Shown piece after piece: positions 1 through 7,320 of a stretch of 64,000 nt of DNA (positions are counted from its first letter, which is position 1; every line of letters begins with the position of its first letter). Below the pieces are notes generated by a model. The model was given only the letters and a program-made list of their open reading frames with translations, was not told the DNA's origin and ran no database searches. Made by a program: the position numbers and the translations under genes. This DNA is from Nonomuraea candida (GTDB lineage: Bacteria; Actinomycetota; Actinomycetes; Streptosporangiales; Streptosporangiaceae). Where the stretch lies: positions 164,203 to 228,202 of the forward strand of contig NZ_JOAG01000006.1 of assembly GCF_000725485.1 (NCBI RefSeq). Direction: 5' to 3'.

Positions 1-165
1 AACACTGGCCTGCGGTGGGCTACCCGCCTCTATGAGGACGGCCTGGACATCGACTACGACCGCACTATCGGGTTCTACGAGCGCCCGGCCAACGAGGACA
101 ACTGGCACATCAAGATGGTCCTCAAAGACGTGGGCGAGGCACTGAAACCCTCTCAGTCGCAATAA
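1..165 (+). CDS. 3' end of an unidentified phage gene
   Basis: An open frame runs from base 1 to TAA at 163-165 and gives 54 residues rich in Asp, Glu and Tyr, ending in LKPSQSQ. The start lies outside the window. Third positions are C/G-rich as in neighbouring genes, and a hairpin terminator follows at once, so it is the last gene of an upstream operon. I do not recognise a family. Confidence 0.6.
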   Translation, partial: NTGLRWATRLYEDGLDIDYDRTIGFYERPANEDNWHIKMVLKDVGEALKPSQSQ

Positions 166-174
166 ACGGCGCGC

Positions 175-194
175 GGCCCCCTCGGAAGGGGGCC
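175..194 (+). terminator. GC hairpin after the first gene
   Basis: A 7-bp perfect stem, GGCCCCC/GGGGGCC, with a 6-base loop lies 9 bases after the stop at 165. No T-run follows, so termination strength is uncertain. Confidence 0.55.
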
Positions 195-226
195 GTGCCC
201 ACCCCCTCAGAGATAAGGAAAGCCGA

Positions 227-496
227 GTGGCATTCACCGGACCAGAGGACTTCAACGACGACTACACCGGCGACTCCATGGTGAACTTCTATGAGGCCAC
301 CTTCGCGCGGGCGGATAAGTGCATCGGCCCGGCCGGCACGCTCTATGAGATCTGCGCCACCGGTGGAAACGCGACGGTCGCCAACGTCATGGCCGCGCTC
401 TCGCAACTCCCCCAAGACGTGATACTCCGCAACGCCTTCTACGACGAGTGCGACGAGGACCCCGACGTCTTCATCACCTTCTGGCGCGCAGCTTAA
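227..496 (+). CDS. Hypothetical phage protein, 89 aa
   Basis: GTG start with an upstream purine-rich AAGGAAAG. The product is acidic (many Asp/Glu, cluster DECDEDPD near the C terminus), with no membrane segment or signal peptide. It lies between a terminator and the RecB-like nuclease gene and probably belongs to the replication operon. No family recognised. Confidence 0.6.
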   Translation: MAFTGPEDFNDDYTGDSMVNFYEATFARADKCIGPAGTLYEICATGGNATVANVMAALSQLPQDVILRNAFYDECDEDPDVFITFWRAA

Positions 497-511
497 AAAT
501 TTTTACTTCCC

Positions 512-528
512 AACTGGAAGTTGGAAAC
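512..528 (+). promoter_or_regulatory. Start-associated repeat, copy 1
   Basis: AACTGGAAGTTGGAAAC matches 15 of 17 positions of the phage-wide repeat TACTGGAAGTTGGTAAC. Here it sits within a palindrome (TTCCCAAC / GTTGGAA). The TTG at 533 follows its GGAAG by 12 bases, which argues for that start in the nuclease gene. Confidence 0.7.
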
Positions 529-532
529 GCTA

Positions 533-1315
533 TTGCACAGACGAACATCGGTATCCCGCCTCACGTCCATCGCCCGCTGCGGCCTGTCCTACGAACTGGA
601 GCGCGTCCGACATCTTTCTTCTCTCCCAGCCGGGTGGCTCATCCAGGGGACCGCCATCCACGAGGCGGCCGACGCCTGGGAGAAGTCCCTCCGGCAGATG
701 CCCGTCGAGCAAGCCCAGGAGGTCTTCAAGGCCACCTGGAGAAAGGAGATCGCCAAGGCTGACGAGGCCGAACCCGACCGCGAACGGTGGCTCGTAGGCG
801 GCCGGAAGAAGGTCGTCAACGACCTGCGCGACCGCTACGAAGGCGGCCTGGCCCAGGTGTACGACTACATCGACTACAACCTCAGCGACCACGGCCTACG
901 GCCCTACCTGCTGCCGGACGGGTCGCCCGCCGCCGAGGTGGGCTTTGAGATCGAGTTCGCCGACGTGGCCGTACGCGGCTACATCGACCTGCTCATGCAA
1001 GACACCCGCACGGGCGAGCTGCTGGTCCGCGACATCAAAAGCGGGGCCAAGACGCCGGCTGTGCCCTTCCAGCTCATCGTCTACCGCCAAGCCGTGCGCG
1101 AGGTCCTGGACGAGGACGTCAGCTTCGGCGACTTCTTCATGACCCGCGACGGCAAACCCACCCCACCCATCGACCTGACCACGCTCGACGAAGAACTGAT
1201 CAAGGATTGGTTCGTCCGCCAGGTCAACCTGGCCGAGCAAGGTCTCTTCCTCCCCAACCCAGGCGACGCATGCCGCACCTGCGGCGTCGCCCCCCACTGC
1301 CCTCTCATGAACTAG
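533..1315 (+). CDS. RecB/Cas4-like PD-(D/E)XK exonuclease with Fe-S cysteine cluster
   Basis: About 260 aa. Motifs in order: N-terminal Cys in IARCGLSYELE; HEAAD (the nuclease His); GYIDLL supplying the Asp; VRDIKSG, the D-x-K motif; QLIVY (Q-x-x-Y); and a C-terminal CRTCGVAPHC cluster. One early Cys plus three late Cys is the AddB/Cas4-type 4Fe-4S arrangement. The family degrades DNA ends or supports recombination. TTG at 533 is chosen for its spacing from the start-associated repeat; TTG at 521 is in frame but lies inside the repeat. It is the first replication gene after a short acidic ORF. Confidence 0.82.
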   Translation: MHRRTSVSRLTSIARCGLSYELERVRHLSSLPAGWLIQGTAIHEAADAWEKSLRQMPVEQAQEVFKATWRKEIAKADEAEPDRERWLVGGRKKVVNDLRDRYEGGLAQVYDYIDYNLSDHGLRPYLLPDGSPAAEVGFEIEFADVAVRGYIDLLMQDTRTGELLVRDIKSGAKTPAVPFQLIVYRQAVREVLDEDVSFGDFFMTRDGKPTPPIDLTTLDEELIKDWFVRQVNLAEQGLFLPNPGDACRTCGVAPHCPLMN

Positions 1316-1322
1316 GAGAACC

Positions 1323-2381
1323 ATGAACAAGATCGAACGCTTCATCGCCGAGGCGGGCAAGAAAGGCGTCTATTCCACCAAGATCTACCGCAAGTTCGGC
1401 ATCACAAGGGAGGAGTTGGAGGCGGAGCTGCCGGGGATGGCCGTCGAGACCTTCACGTTTCCCAGCACAGGCGGCAGGCCCGCGCAGGTCTACCGGTACG
1501 TGGGACCCGATCTGGAGGCGGCACCGGACCTACAAGTCGGCGGGGGCGCGACCAGCCACTTCGATGAGCTCAAGCATGTAGACGAGGAGGGCGAGCACTG
1601 GTTCGCACGCGAACTGCTCATGGGTCAGACATTCAAATATGCCAGATGGAAGGACGCGGAGAAGGCAGTCCATCGCGCCGTCACTGCGATCACCAACACT
1701 CAGGGCGTTTCCGCAGGTCAGGCCAATATTCGGGAGGTCCTGCATAATGTGCGGGTCGGCTTTGGGGAACGATCCGTGAAGGACTATCGGCTCACCCGCT
1801 TCGCCTGCTACATGATCGTGATGAACGGTGACCCGACTAAGCCAGAGATCGCAGCAGCGCAAACCTACTTCGCAGTTAAGACCCGAGAGGCCGAACTTGC
1901 GCAGTCCGCCCAGCCGGTCAAGCTGACCCGTCTGGACCTGGCGAAGTACTGGCACGAGGCCGAGGAGCGAGCAGCGATCGGGTCGGCCCGTGTCAAGGAG
2001 CTGGAGTCCGAAGTCAAGGAACTGGTCCCAAGGACCGTTGCCGCCTACGCCGCCGAGGAGCGCAACGACGGCCAAGCCGTCTGGGACCTCAAGGCATCGC
2101 TCGCTGACATCTTCGGATGCAAGCAGACTCTCGTCTTGAGGGCTCTAGCGGGCCTGAGTGCGCTGACAGCCGAGAGCAGAGGAGCGGGCAGGTACAAGTA
2201 CCTGGTCGCACCCGAGTGGAAGGACGTCCTCTTCAACACCCCGAGCATCTACGAGGATGAGGAAGGCGTCGAGCACGTCTACGAGGACGGCCCTGTCCGT
2301 GTGAGGTCGGGCATGCAGATCGCATTCTTGAAGCGCGTGGAAGCGGTGCACAAGCAGCGGCGGGCGCTCAGGGCCGCCTGA
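1323..2381 (+). CDS. Hypothetical replication-operon protein with winged-helix-like N terminus
   Basis: 352 aa, ATG start with AGGAGAACC just upstream. Residues 10-35 (GVYSTKIYRKFGITREELE) look like a helix-turn-helix, so it may bind DNA. The rest is helical and charged, with no recognised catalytic motif. Its stop directly abuts the start of the ATPase gene, suggesting a helper role in replication or recombination. A family could not be named. Confidence 0.65.
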   Translation: MNKIERFIAEAGKKGVYSTKIYRKFGITREELEAELPGMAVETFTFPSTGGRPAQVYRYVGPDLEAAPDLQVGGGATSHFDELKHVDEEGEHWFARELLMGQTFKYARWKDAEKAVHRAVTAITNTQGVSAGQANIREVLHNVRVGFGERSVKDYRLTRFACYMIVMNGDPTKPEIAAAQTYFAVKTREAELAQSAQPVKLTRLDLAKYWHEAEERAAIGSARVKELESEVKELVPRTVAAYAAEERNDGQAVWDLKASLADIFGCKQTLVLRALAGLSALTAESRGAGRYKYLVAPEWKDVLFNTPSIYEDEEGVEHVYEDGPVRVRSGMQIAFLKRVEAVHKQRRALRAA

Positions 2382-3275
2382 ATGCTGCTGCTCACCCACG
2401 CGAAGCGGAAGGCCAAATCCGCGGGTGCCCCCATCCCCGTCGTGTGGCAGACCCTCGCCGACAACACAGTCCACTTCCGCCGCTCTCAGGTCGCCATGGT
2501 GGCTGCCGCCCCAGGTGTCGGCAAAAGTGCGTACACCTTGAATCTGGCGATCCGATCAGGTGCTCACGGCATCTACATGTCGGCCGACAGCGACGAGGTC
2601 ACCCAGGCCATCCGAGCAGCCGCGATCCTGACCGGCGACCGCGTCCAGGACATCGAAGCCGCCTACAAGCAAGAGAAGGGAGCCAAGTACGACAAGGCCC
2701 TCAAGGAGTTCACGCGGGTCTGGTTCGACTTCGATGCGGCACCGTCTCTGAAGGCCATCGAGGAAGAGGTACTTGCCTACGCCTACATGTACGGCAAGTG
2801 GCCTGAGCTGCTGGTTCTCGACAACCTCGCCAACGTCTTCGACGAGAGCGGCGGGGAGGGCTTCACCTCTCTGGAGTCCACCATGAGCTTCCTGGTGGAC
2901 CTGGCCCGCAAGACCGAGGCCGCCGTCGTCGTCCTGCACCACGTGGTGGGAGACGCCGAGTCGGGCGATCAGCCGCTCAAGCTCAAGGACATCCGAGGAA
3001 AGATCACCAAGCTCCAGACCCTCGTGCTGGGCCTGGCCTACACCGACACCTTCACCCCGCAAGGCCGAGCGCTCGGGGTGTACGTGCTCAAGAACCGAAG
3101 CGGCAAAGCCTCGGCGGCCGGCGACCTGATGATCGAGCTGAACGCCGACCTGGACCGGATGCTCATCAACGACATGGAGCAAGGAGGAGGTGTGCCCGAC
3201 GATGTATGGGAGGAGTTCAAGACGGCAGTCGAGGCCGAGGGAGCACCGGAGCGGCGCATCTATGAAGAGATGTGA
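2382..3275 (+). CDS. DnaB/RecA-like AAA ATPase (replicative helicase or loader)
   Basis: 297 aa. The Walker A motif APGVGKS is near residue 46, the Walker B LLVLDNLA near residue 145, and AAVVVLHHV is a RecA-core beta strand ending in paired His. This is the RepA/DnaB-type ATPase fold without a DnaB N-terminal domain, so it is probably a phage helicase working with the primase just downstream. The start abuts the previous stop and the 3' end overlaps the endonuclease VII gene by 14 bases. Confidence 0.78.
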   Translation: MLLLTHAKRKAKSAGAPIPVVWQTLADNTVHFRRSQVAMVAAAPGVGKSAYTLNLAIRSGAHGIYMSADSDEVTQAIRAAAILTGDRVQDIEAAYKQEKGAKYDKALKEFTRVWFDFDAAPSLKAIEEEVLAYAYMYGKWPELLVLDNLANVFDESGGEGFTSLESTMSFLVDLARKTEAAVVVLHHVVGDAESGDQPLKLKDIRGKITKLQTLVLGLAYTDTFTPQGRALGVYVLKNRSGKASAAGDLMIELNADLDRMLINDMEQGGGVPDDVWEEFKTAVEAEGAPERRIYEEM

Positions 3276-3693
3276 GCGCTGCGGTCTCAACCGCCAAGAG
3301 CGCTTCTACAGCGGGCCGCGCGGCAGGATCTGCTCGACCTGCCAGAAGAAGGCCCGATCCGACGCCCACCACCGCCGCAGAGTCGGCAAGACCTACGGGC
3401 TGGAGCCCGGCGAGTATGACGTGCTGTTCGTCGCCCAAAATGGCGCCTGCGCCATCTGCCAGGGCACCAGGCGTCAGCGCCTGTCGGTGGACCACGACCA
3501 CCGCGATGGAGTCGTACGCGGCCTGCTGTGCCGCATGTGCAACGGACGGCTGCTGACGGCAGCTCGTGACAGGCCGGACGTCCTTCGGGCCGCCGCCGCC
3601 TATCTGGAACGCCCCCCAGCGATCGACGTCCTCGGGTACCGCTACGCATCCGAGGAAGCCAACAACAACAGCCGCCAGAGGAGAAAGCGATGA
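3262..3693 (+). CDS. Recombination endonuclease VII-like HNH nuclease
   Basis: 143 aa. The N terminus has two CxxC pairs (CERCG and CSTCQ), followed by a C-A-I-C knuckle, the catalytic VDHDH and GLLCRMCN. This is the T4 endonuclease VII-type arrangement, where the enzyme resolves branched DNA. ATG 3262 is chosen because it begins immediately before the zinc motif; the frame is open further upstream but overlaps the ATPase. The stop overlaps the next start in an ATGA. Confidence 0.88.
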   Translation: MKRCERCGLNRQERFYSGPRGRICSTCQKKARSDAHHRRRVGKTYGLEPGEYDVLFVAQNGACAICQGTRRQRLSVDHDHRDGVVRGLLCRMCNGRLLTAARDRPDVLRAAAAYLERPPAIDVLGYRYASEEANNNSRQRRKR

Positions 3694-3827
3694 AGTACTA
3701 CAGCTCGACCCCGCCCCGCGACCTGTCCCGTCCCCACACCCGAGACAAGCGGCCCGGCAACCCGGCTGTCATGGCAGCGCTGGAGGCTGCCCTTTTGCGT
3801 GCCCGCAAACTGGAAGTTGGAAGCTAG
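3690..3827 (+). CDS. Small basic hypothetical protein, 45 aa
   Basis: Starts in an ATGA overlap with the endonuclease stop and ends in TAGTG overlapping the primase GTG. The product is Arg/Pro-rich and ends KLEVGS; those last codons are the start-associated repeat itself, so the repeat is translated here. The tight overlaps at both ends support a real gene, but there is no family evidence. Confidence 0.55.
   Translation: MKYYSSTPPRDLSRPHTRDKRPGNPAVMAALEAALLRARKLEVGS
3808..3824 (+). promoter_or_regulatory. Start-associated repeat, copy 2
   Basis: AACTGGAAGTTGGAAGC lies 3 bases before the GTG (3827) of the primase reading frame and inside the last codons of the preceding small gene. Confidence 0.7.
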
Positions 3828-4029
3828 TGGAGCTGCCCATCACCCCGCTCCTGGAGTACTTCGGAGCGAGCGTTCCCCACGTGGAGCAAGGAGGACGTTG
3901 GCGCTCGATGCGCTGCCCCTTTCCACGACGACACCCAAGCCTCGGCCAGCGTCCGGTACGAGGCGTTCAACTGCAACGCCTGCGGCACGAAGGGCAACGC
4001 CTTCACGCTGCTGCGGAGAGTCGAGCTAG
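3827..4029 (+). pseudogene. Primase zinc-finger (CHC2) part, frameshifted
   Basis: From GTG 3827 the frame reads VELPITPLLEYFGASVPH and reaches RCPF, the start of a CHC2 zinc finger. It then loses sense at the TTT at 3920-3922. Skipping one base restores HDDTQAS, FNCNACGTKGNAF and LLRRVE, the expected rest of the finger, with C/G-rich third positions to about 4025. A second single-base shift is needed near 4026-4030 to join the Toprim frame. The choices are a decayed or mis-sequenced primase, or +1 programmed frameshifting at CCC-TTT. Confidence 0.65.
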
Positions 4030-4668
4030 ATGAAGGCGATAGTCCCCAGTCAGTCCTCCAGGACGTTTACGGAGAAGACCTCGAAGGAGTACCACGACCA
4101 GCTCGACGACGAGGCTTTGGCCTACCTGACGGGCCCGGAACGCATGCTGTCCGAAGAGGTCATCGCAAGGTACAGACTCGGCGTCGTCCGTTCTCCTAGC
4201 CCCGGCCACGAGTCCGTACGCGGCTACCTGTCCATCCCCTACCTGACCCCGTTCGGGGAGTGCATCTCGATCCGCTTCCGGCGACTCGGTGAAGGCCCCG
4301 GACCCAAGTACCGCTCTACTGCCGGAGACATCCCCCGCATGTTCGGGACCGAGGCGCTCCAGCGCGGTACACGCAACATCTGCGTGACCGAGGGCGAGTT
4401 CGACTCGATCGTGGCCGACATGTGCGGCCTGCCCGCCGTGGCCATCCCCGGAGCCAACTCCTGGGAGAACGTCTGGCGAAGGCTGCTGGTGCAGTTCGAC
4501 GCCGTCTACATGCTCCACGACGACGACGAGCCCGGCCGCGAGCTGGTGGCCAAGGTCGCCAACAGCGGTCTGGACAACGTCCGCCCCATCCCGATGACGG
4601 GCGGGGACGTTACTTCTTTCTACGCCGCCCATGGCAGAGATGGGCTCCGAGCCAAGCTCGGTGCCTGA
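4030..4668 (+). CDS. Phage primase, Toprim part
   Basis: 212 aa. VTEGEFDSI is the Toprim Glu motif, and the D-x-D motif appears as YMLHDDDEPG; LSEEVIARYRLG and the YLSIPY stretch are typical of the primase core. The ATG overlaps a TGA in the zinc-finger frame (ATGA) and has GGAGAG 11 bases upstream, so it could be made separately. The intact protein should also include the zinc finger encoded at 3827-4025. The last 20 codons contain the ACTTCTTTCT motif (4612-4621). Confidence 0.72.
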   Translation: MKAIVPSQSSRTFTEKTSKEYHDQLDDEALAYLTGPERMLSEEVIARYRLGVVRSPSPGHESVRGYLSIPYLTPFGECISIRFRRLGEGPGPKYRSTAGDIPRMFGTEALQRGTRNICVTEGEFDSIVADMCGLPAVAIPGANSWENVWRRLLVQFDAVYMLHDDDEPGRELVAKVANSGLDNVRPIPMTGGDVTSFYAAHGRDGLRAKLGA

Positions 4669-4688
4669 ACCCCATTCCCATACCCAGA

Positions 4689-4705
4689 TACTGGAAGTTG
4701 GTAAC
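4689..4705 (+). promoter_or_regulatory. Start-associated repeat, copy 3
   Basis: Perfect TACTGGAAGTTGGTAAC, 3 bases before GTG 4709. Its GGAAG is 11 bases from the start and may act as a weak Shine-Dalgarno sequence. Confidence 0.8.
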
Positions 4706-4708
4706 ACA

Positions 4709-5146
4709 GTGAACAGCGAGCAGCTCGCCAAGGAAGTCCTCGACGCCGTCCTCGCCGTGCAGGGCCGCATCCTCAGCGTCGGCGCGCAGCAGTACGAGGA
4801 GGAGCACGGCCAGAAGTTCGAGCTGATGAGCCTCCAGGAGATCATCCAGTACGCGATGGAGGAGGTCGAAGACGGCATCGCCTACAACGTGATGCTGCGC
4901 TACAAGCTCCGCCTTCTGAAGGACGCCATCGAGTCCGCCTTCGCGGGCTACGCCACCAACAAGGCCCGCCACGCCAGGCCCGCCCAGGTCGTCCCTGACC
5001 CCACCGTCACCCCGGCCCCTGCCCAGATGCAGGCCCCGATGCAGTCGTCGGCCCCGCAGCAGCCCCAGACGCTCTACCAGCAGTACGGCTCCGTCCCGGT
5101 CGGGGGCTACAACGTGGCCGACCTCATCAACGGGCGGTCCTACTGA
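4709..5146 (+). CDS. Hypothetical helical protein with Gln/Pro-rich tail
   Basis: 145 aa from GTG, placed directly after a perfect start-associated repeat. Residues 1-85 are helical and acidic, with an EEVED segment distantly like MazG-type pyrophosphohydrolases (weak). Residues 90-130 are Pro/Gln/Ala-rich and probably disordered, and the C terminus is YNVADLINGRSY. Position between primase and small genes suggests a replication accessory. Confidence 0.6.
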   Translation: MNSEQLAKEVLDAVLAVQGRILSVGAQQYEEEHGQKFELMSLQEIIQYAMEEVEDGIAYNVMLRYKLRLLKDAIESAFAGYATNKARHARPAQVVPDPTVTPAPAQMQAPMQSSAPQQPQTLYQQYGSVPVGGYNVADLINGRSY

Positions 5147-5286
5147 TGCACGAGTTCATCGAGCAGGCCGCAGAGGACGCCTGGACCGCCTTCGCCGAGC
5201 TGACGGCGAACGGCTTCGACGACGACCAGGCCGCCAAGCTCGTCCCCACCATCCTGTTCACCGCCGACAGAAGGGCTGGCAAGTGA
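5146..5286 (+). CDS. Small acidic protein, 46 aa
   Basis: TGATG overlap with the previous stop and AAGTGA overlap with the next start. It contains the helical segments EQAAEDAWTAFAEL and DDQAAKLVPTILF. C/G-rich third positions support coding. Function unknown. Confidence 0.6.
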   Translation: MHEFIEQAAEDAWTAFAELTANGFDDDQAAKLVPTILFTADRRAGK

Positions 5287-5606
5287 AGATCGCCGGAGAG
5301 TGGGAGCTGGCTCCGGAGGAGCTGGCCGGCCTGTTCCAGGCCAAGGGGTGGTGCTACCACGTCGATGAGGGGCTGATCATCCCCAACGCGGCCACCCTCG
5401 AATCCATGCTCGCCAGGCTGGTGAAGGAGATCCTCACCACCCGCAAGGACATGGTCCAGGGCGGACGCTTCAAGGTCGAGAAGGACCCCGAGGCCCCCTA
5501 CAGCTACGACCTGTGGCTGAACCTCGGCTACATCTGGGACGACGACGCCCTGTCCGACGAGGAGCGGGCGATGCTCGACCTCGGCGACGACGAGGACGAC
5601 GAGTGA
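5283..5606 (+). CDS. Hypothetical acidic protein, 107 aa
   Basis: GTG start overlapping the previous TGA. It ends in an acidic tail (LGDDEDDE) and has a central LVKEILTTRKDMVQGGRF. Overlaps on both sides place it in the same translationally coupled run. No family recognised. Confidence 0.6.
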   Translation: MKIAGEWELAPEELAGLFQAKGWCYHVDEGLIIPNAATLESMLARLVKEILTTRKDMVQGGRFKVEKDPEAPYSYDLWLNLGYIWDDDALSDEERAMLDLGDDEDDE

Positions 5607-5812
5607 ACGATCTCCTCATCCGGGCCCGCTACGCCGCGCTCAAGCGGCACAAGAAGCGCCAGCAGAACGGGCTGTGGTGCGAGGCCGACTGCGCCTTCCA
5701 CACCGCCGCCAAGCTCACCGCAGAGAAGGTCTGGGCCACCCACATCGGGGGCTGGACCTTCATGTACTGCGACACCGTTGATCGTCTGGCCAAGGAGGGC
5801 CTGTGGGACTGA
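5603..5812 (+). CDS. Small hypothetical protein, 69 aa
   Basis: GTGA overlap with the upstream stop, and the 3' end overlaps the phosphoesterase start by 10 bases. The basic N terminus RARYAALKRHKKRQQNG is followed by three scattered Cys residues. Function unknown. Confidence 0.55.
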   Translation: MNDLLIRARYAALKRHKKRQQNGLWCEADCAFHTAAKLTAEKVWATHIGGWTFMYCDTVDRLAKEGLWD

Positions 5813-6621
5813 CCAAGCGAATCGTCGTGATCAGCGACACCCAGATGCCCTACGAGGACAAGCGCGCCATGCGCAACGTCATCCAGTTCATCGGCGACTA
5901 CCAGCCCGACGCCGTCTACCAGATCGGCGACCTGATGGACTACCCGACGCCGTCCCGCTGGAACAAGGGCACGCGCGGCGAGTACGAGCAGCTCGTGATC
6001 AAGCACTCCGACTACGGCAAGCGCTACTTCTTCGGGCCGATGCGCAGCGTCTACTCCGGCGAGTTCGGCGTCCTTGAAGGAAATCATGATCTTCGCCCGA
6101 GGCAGTACCTCGAAGATCAGGCACCCGCCTTGGCTGAGTTCAGCCAGGCGTTCCACTTCAGCCGCCTGCTCGACTTCGACGGCTTCGGAGTGAAGCTGAT
6201 CCCGCCCTTCCACAAGGTGGGTCCGGACACCGTTCTGATCCACGGCCACGAGATCAAGGGCATGTCCCAGATCGCCGGAACCTCGGCCTACAACCACGCC
6301 GCCAAGGCAGGCGCCAACGTGATCATGGGCCACACCCACAGGTTGGGCATCCGCCGGCACACCTCCCAGTACATCGGAGGCAAGGCCACCCGGCGCTGGG
6401 GCTTCGAGGTCGGCAACCTCATGGACGTCCGCAAGGCCCAGTACTTGGGCGCGGGCGGTGTCGCGAACTGGCAGCAAGGCTTCGGCCTTCTCTACGTCGG
6501 CAAATACGACGTCAGCCCGCACGCCATCGACATCTTCACGGACGGCTCGTTCGTGGTCGAAGGCGAACGCTACGGCGCGCTCAAGCGCGCATCGGACGGC
6601 AAGTTCAAAGCCGCCGCGTAA
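5803..6621 (+). CDS. Calcineurin-like metallophosphoesterase
   Basis: 272 aa. Metal-binding motifs in order: SDTQ (D-x-H with Gln in place of His), IGDLMD (GDxxD), LEGNHD (GNHD), IHGHE and MGHTHR (GHxH). The family hydrolyses phosphodiesters or phosphomonoesters; phage members are common in replication operons and their substrate is usually unknown. The start GTG 5803 has AAGGAGG 5 bases upstream. The D-x-Q change in motif I could alter metal choice. Confidence 0.85.
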   Translation: MGLTKRIVVISDTQMPYEDKRAMRNVIQFIGDYQPDAVYQIGDLMDYPTPSRWNKGTRGEYEQLVIKHSDYGKRYFFGPMRSVYSGEFGVLEGNHDLRPRQYLEDQAPALAEFSQAFHFSRLLDFDGFGVKLIPPFHKVGPDTVLIHGHEIKGMSQIAGTSAYNHAAKAGANVIMGHTHRLGIRRHTSQYIGGKATRRWGFEVGNLMDVRKAQYLGAGGVANWQQGFGLLYVGKYDVSPHAIDIFTDGSFVVEGERYGALKRASDGKFKAAA

Positions 6622-6636
6622 TTCCGCATGCCCTGA

Positions 6637-6653
6637 TACTGGAAGTTGGTAAC
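6637..6653 (+). promoter_or_regulatory. Start-associated repeat, copy 4
   Basis: Perfect TACTGGAAGTTGGTAAC, 7 bases before TTG 6661. A TTG at 6646 lies inside the repeat, so 6661 is preferred as the start. Confidence 0.8.
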
Positions 6654-6660
6654 CCCTCCC

Positions 6661-7320
6661 TTGATTACCCCAGAGCACACCGACCTGCTCATGCAGGTCG
6701 CCGAATCGGTCGGGCGCAAGTACGCCCGCCAGTACCCCGCACTCGACGCCAGCGACATCGCATCCGAGATCACCACCCAGGTCCTCGGCGAGTGGCGGCA
6801 CATCGAAGCCAAGCTCGACAAGGCCGCCGAGTACGGCCGCAGCGAGTACGAAGTCCTGCACTTCCTTCTTTCTCAGCGGGCCGGCGTCTACTGCGGCAAG
6901 CAGCACTACGCCTACATGATGAACACCGCCACGGCGGTCTACACCCCGCGTGAAGTGCGGGCGCTGCTCAAAGAGGCGTACTACAACCCCGACGCCTACA
7001 CCACACCCAGCAAGGACCGCGACCACGGCGTAGGCGTGGAGTCCCAGAGCATCTGGGTCAACCTCGCCGACCTCCAGGCGGCCATGGAGCGGGTCAGCGA
7101 CAAGACCCACGACGTCATCCTCGCCGCCTTCGGCCCCGAGGACCTCGGCCTGGCCGAGCCCGACCGCCGCCGCGTCAGCGACGCCATCGCAGCCGTCACC
7201 CGCGAGCTGAACCGACACACCAACTCCGGCCGCGCCACCCACGAGGGTCCCGGCGCACGCCGCGCCATGACCAACTCCGCAGCACAGGCCATCACCCGCA
7301 ACCAGGAGAGCATCGCTTGA
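6661..7320 (+). CDS. Hypothetical protein with sigma-factor-like segments
   Basis: 219 aa from TTG. The stretch ALDASDIASEITTQVL resembles sigma region 2 of ECF factors, and the C-terminal DRRRVSDAIAAVTRELNR could be a degenerate region 4 helix. The resemblance is weak. An actinophage sigma-like regulator is one reading; a structural helper for the reductase downstream is another. The stop overlaps the reductase start (TTGA). Confidence 0.5.
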   Translation: MITPEHTDLLMQVAESVGRKYARQYPALDASDIASEITTQVLGEWRHIEAKLDKAAEYGRSEYEVLHFLLSQRAGVYCGKQHYAYMMNTATAVYTPREVRALLKEAYYNPDAYTTPSKDRDHGVGVESQSIWVNLADLQAAMERVSDKTHDVILAAFGPEDLGLAEPDRRRVSDAIAAVTRELNRHTNSGRATHEGPGARRAMTNSAAQAITRNQESIA

